From assembly GCA_035581425.1 (NCBI GenBank), contig DATJVP010000127.1, positions 1 through 33,081 of the forward strand: DNA of 33,081 bases, written 5' to 3'. The notes below the pieces were generated by a model. That model did not search any database. It saw only the letters and a list, made by a program, of their open reading frames with translations, and had not been told where the DNA came from. Positions 26,612 through 33,081 of the stretch are shown here, one piece after another; position 1 is the stretch's first letter, and each line of letters begins with the position of its first letter. The position numbers were made by a program, and so were the translations under genes. This DNA comes from DASZHJ01 sp035581425. GTDB lineage: Bacteria; Pseudomonadota; Alphaproteobacteria; ATCC43930; CGMCC-115725.

Positions 26612-27412
26612 TCACTCCCTCGGCTCCACATCGAGGCGGAGGACGATCCCTTCGAGCTCGGGCGTGGCGGGGGGGTAGCGCTTCAGCACAAGGGGATCGT
26701 GGCCGGGGACGATGTGTGCGGGCGAGCTCGCGAGACGCTTCAGGGTCGCGTAGCCGTCGAACATGTCAGGAAGGTTGTAGATCACCGGGAAAGGCCGGCC
26801 CTGCTCCATGTTGGCGTAAAGATGCATGGCGTCGGCGGCGAGGACCACCCAGCCGCGTCGCGTGAAGGCGCGGACGCATTGCAGACCCATGGTGTGCCCG
26901 CCGATTAGATGCACGCTGAGGCCGGGCGCTAGCTCTTCGGCCCCGTCGTGGAATTCGAGCCGCTCCGCGAAGAGCCGGCGCACCATCGCCGCCACGTCCT
27001 CGGGCTCGAAGGAATGGCGGATGCGGCCGTGGCGCATGTGGCGCCCCGTGCAATAGGCCATCTCCTTGTCCTGGATGTGGTAGCGCGCGTTCGGAAAGAG
27101 ATCGTGATTGCCGGCGTGGTCGTAATGCATGTGCGAGACGATTACGTCCTCGATCGATTTGGGATCGATGCCGATGAGCTTGAGCCCGTCGCCCGGCGAG
27201 CGCAGGTGCTGGCGCCCGCGCTTCTTGCCGGTCTCGGGAGCGAAGCCGGTGTCGAGTATCCAGGTCTTCTTCGGCCCGGCGATTGCCCAGACGAAATAGT
27301 CGAGCGGCATCGGCCCGTTATGCGGATCGCCGCCGAGGAAGTTCTCGCTCGCGAGCCGGTCGTGATGCGCGTAGCGGACGGCGTAGACCTCGTAGGGTGT
27401 CGGATCGGACAT
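26612..27412 (-). CDS. Metallo-beta-lactamase fold hydrolase (N-acyl homoserine lactonase-like)
   Basis: A 266-residue metallo-hydrolase with the dinuclear zinc motif HxHxDH in SHMHYDHAGN (His94, His96, Asp98, His99), further ligands in LIGGHTMG and AADAMH, and the end motif IVPGHDP. The overall pattern, including WILDTGF and RYHIQDKEMAY, resembles the AiiA/AttM-like lactonase group, many members of which hydrolyse ordinary lactones or esters. ATG 27412 is preferred, as AGGTG lies 8 bases upstream; a GTG at 27421 is in frame but without a clear site. It is the last gene of the minus-strand Liv operon. Quorum quenching should not be assumed; a lactone or thioester from the pathway is as likely. 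Confidence 0.88.
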   Translation of the reverse strand: MSDPTPYEVYAVRYAHHDRLASENFLGGDPHNGPMPLDYFVWAIAGPKKTWILDTGFAPETGKKRGRQHLRSPGDGLKLIGIDPKSIEDVIVSHMHYDHAGNHDLFPNARYHIQDKEMAYCTGRHMRHGRIRHSFEPEDVAAMVRRLFAERLEFHDGAEELAPGLSVHLIGGHTMGLQCVRAFTRRGWVVLAADAMHLYANMEQGRPFPVIYNLPDMFDGYATLKRLASSPAHIVPGHDPLVLKRYPPATPELEGIVLRLDVEPRE

Positions 27413-27436
27413 CGAGGGCACCTCGCTCCCGGATAT

Positions 27437-28333
27437 TCAGTTGCCGCGCTTCACTTCGACGCCGGCCCACTCCTCGATGCAGCGGATGATGTTGGTGAAG
27501 TCGCTGGAGGGACCGTTCTCGGCGTTGGCGAATTGCCAGAGCTGACGCACGGCGGCGCCAACCCACATCGGCACCTCCAGCGCCTCCGCCTCCTCGAGGC
27601 AAAGACGCACGTCCTTGTACATGAGGCCCGTCGCAAAGCCGTAGTCGAAGGTCCGCGTCAGGATCGCTTTCGGGAATTTGTCCTGCGTCGCGGTGTTGCG
27701 GCCGCTGCCGGCGTTGATGACGTCGATCATGGTCTGCGGATCGAGTCCCGCCTTGACGCCCATCACGATCGCCTCGCAGGAGATCGCCATGGCCGTCGCC
27801 GAGAGCAGGTTGTTGGCGAGCTTCATCGTCTGCCCCATGCCGGGCTTGGCGCCGATGTAGAAAGGTCTGCCGAAAACGCGGAGGATCGGCTCCAGCCGGA
27901 GGAAGAGCGCGTGCGGGCATGCCGCCATCACCGCAAGCGTGCCTTTGCTGGCGCCGCCGACCCCGCCGCTCACGGGAGAATCGACCGCGGCAATGCCCTT
28001 CTTCTCTAGTCCGTCCGCGATCTCCGCGGCGACGCGCGGGCCCGTGGTCGAGAGGTCGATGAAGGTCTTGATCCGTCCGCCCGAGGCAATGCCGTTCTCG
28101 CTCAGCGCCACCGCGCGCACGATGTCCGGCGTGGGCAGGCTCACCAGCACGGTCTCGACCGCGGCGGCGACCTCCCGCGTCGATTTCGCGACGACGGCAC
28201 CCCGTGCCGCCAGCGGCGCGATCGCGGTGGTGCTGGTGTCGTAGATCGTCAGGCGATGGCCCGTGTCGATCAGGCGGAGAGCCATGGGGCCACCCATCCT
28301 GCCGACGCCGATGAAACCGAGATGTTCCGGCAT
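27437..28333 (-). CDS. Beta-hydroxyacid dehydrogenase (3-hydroxyisobutyrate / tartronate semialdehyde reductase family)
   Basis: A 298-residue NAD(P)-dependent dehydrogenase. It has the Rossmann motif GFIGVGRMGGPMA (residues 6-18), the substrate motif DSPVSGGVGGASKGTL, and the catalytic lysine Lys171 in GMGQTMKLANNLL. Family members interconvert beta-hydroxyacids and their semialdehydes in valine, glycolate and glycerate metabolism. ATG 28333 is preceded by AAGGAAAG; an earlier in-frame start would lie inside the end of the NIPSNAP gene. It is 19 bases downstream of that gene and 24 bases upstream of the metallo-hydrolase, thus part of the Liv operon. Confidence 0.9.
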   Translation of the reverse strand: MPEHLGFIGVGRMGGPMALRLIDTGHRLTIYDTSTTAIAPLAARGAVVAKSTREVAAAVETVLVSLPTPDIVRAVALSENGIASGGRIKTFIDLSTTGPRVAAEIADGLEKKGIAAVDSPVSGGVGGASKGTLAVMAACPHALFLRLEPILRVFGRPFYIGAKPGMGQTMKLANNLLSATAMAISCEAIVMGVKAGLDPQTMIDVINAGSGRNTATQDKFPKAILTRTFDYGFATGLMYKDVRLCLEEAEALEVPMWVGAAVRQLWQFANAENGPSSDFTNIIRCIEEWAGVEVKRGN

Positions 28334-28352
28334 GTCTGCGCTTTCCTTGCTG

Positions 28353-28697
28353 TCACCCGCGATTGAGCGCGCGGATTTCATCGAGTGTGATCCGCGTGAA
28401 CGAGGCGGGGGTCATGACCCGGCTCTCCATGCGGTCGAGGCACGGCCGGACCGCCTCGAGGAAGGCGGGCCAGCCCGGATGCGCCGCGCATGCTTTGCGA
28501 CGGCGCGCCCGGTCCTCGAGGCTTTCGTAGGCCCAGAGATGGACGACTTCGTTGAGCGGACCCACATCGGTCACGAAATAGCCGAGTAACCCGCCCAACG
28601 TCTCTTTCATCACCGGCAAGCCCAAGGTCTCGACCGCCTTGAGGTAGTCCGGCGTTTTCCCGGGCTTAAGCCGATAGGTCCGTTGCTCCAGGATCAC
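28353..28697 (-). CDS. NIPSNAP family protein
   Basis: A 114-residue ferredoxin-like alpha/beta barrel protein of the NIPSNAP family. It begins with VILEQRTYRLKPGKTPDYLKA and contains a GYFVTDVGPLNEVVHLWAYESLEDRARRR stretch, both diagnostic. Function of bacterial members is not established, though they often lie in catabolic operons. I chose GTG 28697 because GGGAGGG lies about 9 bases upstream and the family motif starts there; a longer open frame overlaps the binding-protein gene. It is 20 bases after the LivK-type gene. Confidence 0.88.
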   Translation of the reverse strand: MILEQRTYRLKPGKTPDYLKAVETLGLPVMKETLGGLLGYFVTDVGPLNEVVHLWAYESLEDRARRRKACAAHPGWPAFLEAVRPCLDRMESRVMTPASFTRITLDEIRALNRG

Positions 28698-28717
28698 GCG
28701 TGTCGCCCTCCCATTGC

Positions 28718-29959
28718 TTACTTTGTCGCGACCCAGATCGGTGGCGCGGTCGCGGACTCCGGTGGGTAGACGGTGACGGGCACGCCCTTCTGCCATTGGA
28801 TGATCACAAGCGGCGCATCCACCCGACGGCCTTTCTCATCGAATTTGATGTGGCCGCCAGCAAAGAACTTGGCAGCACCCTCCGTCGTATCCATCGCGCG
28901 AATGGCCTCCGCGACTTTCCTTCGATCGATGGACCCGGCTTTCTCGATCGCCTCCTTGATGATCCAGATGTGCCCGTAGTCGCACATGCTGTCCTGGGTC
29001 ATCCAGGGCTCGCCGGTCCTCTTCTTGAAGCGCTCGATGAGCTCCTCTTGTCCCTTGAGCGCCCAATTGGCGATCGTCACCAGCGTGCCCTCCATGACTT
29101 CGGCGCCGGCGGTCTTAAGGAGCTCCGGCGAGCCCATATGGGCTCCATTGCTGACGATCGGGAGCTTGTTGGCGCCGATCCCCATTTCGCTGAGCTTCTG
29201 CATGAGGAGCGTGTCGTCGGGCACGTTGGTGGAAACGACCCAAAGGAAGTCGGGGCGAGCGGTCCGCGCTTTCGCGATGAGCGGCGTCGCGTCAGAGAGT
29301 GGCGGCGTATAGGTCTCGTCTACCACCAGCTTCAGTCCATATTTCTCCAGGCCACCCGCGCGCATGGGCTTGGTGAAGCTCACGGGCGCGGCAGTATTGT
29401 CGCTGATGATGCCTGTGCTCGTGGGGTTCCGCCCGATCGCCTTCTTCGCCATGTCCATGATCGTCGGCAGCGCGAGCTCCGCCTGCCGGTCGCCGGTGGC
29501 GGAGGTCTGGAATACGTAATGGAAACCGCGATTGGTGATCTGGTCGGAGTAGGAGAGGGTGAACCACGGCAGCTCCGCCCGCTCCGTCACTTCCGTCACC
29601 GCAAGCGTGAAGGAGCTGAGCCAGGAGCCCTCGCCCGCGACGAGATCGGGCTCCTGCGCGAGGAGACGCTGCGCCGCGTTCTTCGCCTTCTCTGCGCTAT
29701 CCCCGGTATCCGCGATGATGAGCTTGAGCTTGGCGCCGCCGAGCGCCTTGATGCCGCCGGCAGCGTTGATGTCGTCGACCGCCATCTCCGCGCCCATCTT
29801 GACGAGGGCGCCCTGGCGAGCCCAAGGGCCCGAGAGCGGCGCGATGAGCGCGATCTTTATCTCCTGCTGCGCTCGGGCAAGGCCCGGCAGGAGCGCCGCC
29901 GCACCCACAGCGAGCGCGAGCAGGCCGAGGCGCGAGAGCCGCAGATGTCGTCCTAGCAT
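28718..29959 (-). CDS. Branched-chain amino-acid type ABC transporter substrate-binding protein (LivK-like)
   Basis: A 413-residue periplasmic binding protein. It has a Sec signal peptide with hydrophobic core LGLLALAVGAAALLPGLA and likely cleavage after ARA at residue 30. The mature protein opens with IKIALIAPLSGPWARQG and continues with GAEMAVDDINAAGG, the classic type I periplasmic-binding-protein start for LivJ/LivK. ATG 29959 follows GGGAGG by 7 bases. The HAA family binds amino acids, amides, urea or aromatic acids, so the name does not fix the ligand. It is followed by NIPSNAP, dehydrogenase and metallo-hydrolase genes, and preceded by the matching LivF, LivM-LivG and LivH genes. Confidence 0.93.
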   Translation of the reverse strand: MLGRHLRLSRLGLLALAVGAAALLPGLARAQQEIKIALIAPLSGPWARQGALVKMGAEMAVDDINAAGGIKALGGAKLKLIIADTGDSAEKAKNAAQRLLAQEPDLVAGEGSWLSSFTLAVTEVTERAELPWFTLSYSDQITNRGFHYVFQTSATGDRQAELALPTIMDMAKKAIGRNPTSTGIISDNTAAPVSFTKPMRAGGLEKYGLKLVVDETYTPPLSDATPLIAKARTARPDFLWVVSTNVPDDTLLMQKLSEMGIGANKLPIVSNGAHMGSPELLKTAGAEVMEGTLVTIANWALKGQEELIERFKKRTGEPWMTQDSMCDYGHIWIIKEAIEKAGSIDRRKVAEAIRAMDTTEGAAKFFAGGHIKFDEKGRRVDAPLVIIQWQKGVPVTVYPPESATAPPIWVATK

Positions 29960-29987
29960 TGTCAATCCTCCCTAGGGTTGGCGTTCG

Positions 29988-30681
<694 letters not shown>

Positions 30682-30695
<14 letters not shown>

Positions 30696-32445
30696 GGAGC
30701 CTCGCCCATTTGGCGCCGAGATAGGCCTCGACGACACTGGGATCGCGCGTGACGTCACCGGGCCGCCCGGTCGCGAGGATGCGGCCATGATCGAGCACCA
30801 CGAGACGCTCGGCAAGGCGCACCATCGCGCCCATGGTGTGCTCGATGATGACGACGGTGACGCCGCTTGCGGAGACCGCGCGGATCGCGGCGAGCATCTC
30901 CTCGACCTCCGGGGCGCCGAGCCCTGCCAAGGGTTCATCCATCAGCAGCAGCCGAGGCCGGCCCGCGAGCGCGCGGGCAAGTTCCATGAGGCGAAGCTCC
31001 TTGTTGGTGAGTCCGCTCGCAACCGCCTCCGCGCGCTCGAGCAGGCCGACCCTCCCCAGGGCCTCGCGCGCCGCGGCATAGGCGTCCTCGTCGCTGGGGT
31101 TCGCGGCATAGGCGCCGATCACGACGTTCTGCAGGATCGACATCCGGGCGAAGGCGCGGACGACCTGAAAAGTACGGCCGATACCGAGGCGACAGATGCG
31201 GTTGGGCTTGAGGCCTACGAGGCTCGTGCCCGCAAAGGCGATCTCGCCGGAGTCGACGCTGAGGAAGCCGTTCAAGAGATTGAAGAGCGTGGTTTTGCCG
31301 GCACCGTTGGGGCCGATGATGCCGAGGATCTCGCCGGCCGCGACCTCGAAGCCCACTTCCGAGACGGCGCGCAAACCGCCAAAGGATTTGTCGAGCCCGC
31401 TCACGCGAAGAAGGGTCTCGCGCGTGGCCTGCGCCGGGCGTAGGAAGGGAATGACCGCGCCGGCCGTGGCTTCCCGCCTGTGCGCGACGCGCGGCTTGAA
31501 GAACCGGTCGCGCACGCGCCAGAAAATGCCTTCGGGCGCGAGCAAGATCACCGCGATGATCGCAAGGCCGTAGACGACGCCTTGAATGCCCGGAATCTTG
31601 TCGCCGAGTTCAGCCTGGAGCGTCTCGCTCAGAGGAATGAGGATCGCGGCGCCGATCACGGGTCCCCAGAGCGTGCCGACGCCACCGAAGAGCACCACCA
31701 CCAGCGCCTGCGCCGATGTCAGCATACCGAAGACGCTGTCGGGCGTGACGACCAACAGCACCACTGCGTAGAGCCCGCCCGCGGTCGCGGCGATGGCGCC
31801 GCTCAGCAAAATCGCGCGCATCTTCCAGGCGAGCGTGTCGATGCCGGCGGCTTCCGCCGCAGGCTCGTTCTGCTTGATTGCGAGGAGCGACATTCCGAAA
31901 CGCGAGCGCTCGACCGCGAGCGTGATCAGCAGTGCCAAGCACATGAGCGCGACCGCGAGTGCGACATAGACGTGATAGTCCACGAATTGCATGAAGGCCG
32001 CGGGTGCCTCGCGCTTCATCGGCAGCGGCACCTCTTGGTAGCCGAGCCACTCGAAGACGTAGAGCAGCGCCATCGGATAAGCGAGCATCGAGAGCGCGAA
32101 GTAGTGGCCGCGGAGCCGGAAGGTCGGATAGCCGATGAGCGCGCCCGCCGCCGCGCCCACGAGCATTCCCATGGGAATGCCGAGCCACGGCGTCACGTCG
32201 AAGCGCACCAGTGCGATCGTCACGGTGTAGGCGCCGAGGCCGAAGAAGGAGGCGTGGCCGAAGGAGACGAGGCCCGTATAGCCACTGAGCAGGTTCCAGG
32301 AGAGGCCCATCACCGCCCAGATCGGCACGAAGACCATGATCTGCAGATAGTAGGTGCTGCCGATGAGTGCGCTGAGCGCGAGCCAACCGAGTGATACCGC
32401 AGCAATTGCAACAAGCGGAATGCGGAGCTCTTTGCCCGCCGACAT
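30682..32445 (-). CDS. LivM-LivG fusion: permease joined to ATPase of a branched-chain amino-acid type ABC transporter
   Basis: A 587-residue fusion of two subunits usually encoded separately. Residues 1 to about 315 are a LivM permease with many hydrophobic helices and the motifs WNLLSGYTGLVSFGHASFFG, TFRLRGHYFALSMLAY and AIKQNEPAAEAAGID. After a basic linker (about 316-345) comes a LivG ATPase: Walker A GPNGAGKTT at 378-386, Walker B RLLLMDEPLAGL at 498-509 and EHTMG as the switch region. The ABC signature is degenerate: LTNKELRLMELARALAG replaces the usual LSxGQ-type motif. ATG 32445 lies 3 bases after the LivH stop. The fusion would fix permease and ATPase in one chain, with LivH and LivF completing the complex. 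Confidence 0.93.
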
Positions 32446-32448
32446 CGG

Positions 32449-33081
32449 TCAGACGCGCTCCGCCGCGCGGCCGAACAGGCCCTGAGGCCGGATGAGCACC
32501 ACCAGCAGGAACACCACGAAGATTGCGGCGTTCTGGAGTTGCGTCGGCAGCACCAGCGTCGAGAGCTGCTGCACGAGCCCGATGGTCATGCCGCCCCAAA
32601 AGGCACCGAGGATGCTGCCCATGCCACCGAGCACCACGCCCGCATACATGATGATGACGTAGTCGAGTCCGACATAGGGTTGAAATGGGTTGAAGGTGCC
32701 AACGAGGCCTCCGGCGATCGCGGTGATCCCCGTGCCGATGCCGAAGGCGATCCGGTGCGCGCGATCGACGTCGATGCCCATATAGGTCGCGGCGCGCGGA
32801 TTGTCGGCCGCGGCGCGGAGCGTCCTGCCGAGCCGCGAGCGGTTGATCAGCCAGTAGAGCGCGGCACCCACGAAGAGCGATACAAGCGCCGCGATCATCC
32901 GCGCCTGGTTGAGGAAAATCGTCACGGTATCGTTGTAGAGCAGCGGGATCTCCCACGCGTGCGACGAGAGCGGCGTGCGCACGGATTGCGGCGTCGAGCC
33001 GAAGAGGATGAGGCTGCCGTTCTCCAGGACCAGTGCCACGCCGAGGGTGAGGATGAGCTGGGCGTAGTGGCCCTCGCCCTC
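32449..33081 (-). CDS. livH: Branched-chain amino-acid type ABC transporter permease LivH (5' end outside window)
   Basis: At least 210 codons of a LivH permease are present; the frame stays open to the right edge, so the start lies beyond it. Visible features are GHYAQLILTLGVALVLENGS, the EAA-like loop region GRTLRAAADNPRAATYMGID, and the membrane segments VIIMYAGVVLGGMGSILGAF and AAIFVVFLLVVLIRPQGLFG. LivH forms the channel with the LivM half of the fusion. It is the first gene of this operon seen in the window. Confidence 0.92.
   Translation of the reverse strand, partial: EGEGHYAQLILTLGVALVLENGSLILFGSTPQSVRTPLSSHAWEIPLLYNDTVTIFLNQARMIAALVSLFVGAALYWLINRSRLGRTLRAAADNPRAATYMGIDVDRAHRIAFGIGTGITAIAGGLVGTFNPFQPYVGLDYVIIMYAGVVLGGMGSILGAFWGGMTIGLVQQLSTLVLPTQLQNAAIFVVFLLVVLIRPQGLFGRAAERV

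Noticed and set aside
26612..27412. Assigning the metallo-beta-lactamase protein as a quorum-quenching lactonase
   Set aside because: Sequence supports only the fold and zinc site; no LuxI/LuxR genes are nearby and the operon context is small-molecule catabolism.

Overview
The window is GC-rich (mostly above 60%), densely coding, bacterial chromosomal DNA. Protein families, -24/-12 promoters, frequent GTG starts and 4-bp start/stop overlaps suggest an alphaproteobacterium, perhaps Hyphomicrobiales or Rhodospirillales; this placement is inference from gene content only. I saw no rRNA, tRNA, CRISPR array, insertion sequence or phage gene.

Positions 1-426: the last codons of a polar amino-acid ABC ATPase, a small exported-protein gene that looks frameshifted, and a stem-loop between convergent genes. 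Positions 427-4817 (minus): an FCD/GntR regulator, an Asp/Glu/hydantoin racemase-like protein without its two cysteines, a GlcG/HbpS protein, a PuuE-type allantoinase-like deacetylase, a VOC protein and a second PuuE-like protein. Positions 5251-13602 (plus): a Tat-exported substrate-binding protein, permease and ATPase of the SsuABC/TauABC type, two tandem ATZ/TRZ-type amidohydrolases, a nitrilase-superfamily carbamoyl hydrolase and a dihydropyrimidinase/hydantoinase. Together these divergent operons look like a scavenging pathway for a nitrogen heterocycle or cyclic ureide: import, hydrolytic deamination, ring opening, and release of the carbamoyl nitrogen. The substrate is not known from sequence. 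The 434-bp divergent region carries a perfect TTGTATACAA operator with a second near copy, and sigma-54 (RpoN) promoter sequences pointing both ways; another perfect sigma-54 promoter precedes the VOC gene.

Positions 13613-22889 (minus): a five-gene operon of transglutaminase-DUF2126, an ATP-grasp/alpha-E fusion, a second transglutaminase, a stand-alone circularly permuted ATP-grasp and a stand-alone alpha-E protein. This is a known but biochemically poorly understood predicted amidoligase/peptide-tagging system. It also has a sigma-54-like promoter just upstream, tying it by regulation to nitrogen status.

Positions 22993-26559: two minus-strand genes (SDR dehydrogenase, SMP-30/gluconolactonase) divergent from two plus-strand genes (an SDR-fold protein containing no tyrosine, and a quinone oxidoreductase), with a 13-bp palindrome between them. 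Positions 26612-33081 (minus): a branched-chain amino-acid type ABC transporter (LivH partial, LivM-LivG fusion, LivF, LivK) followed by NIPSNAP, beta-hydroxyacid dehydrogenase and metallo-beta-lactamase genes, apparently one catabolic operon for a small organic acid or amide.
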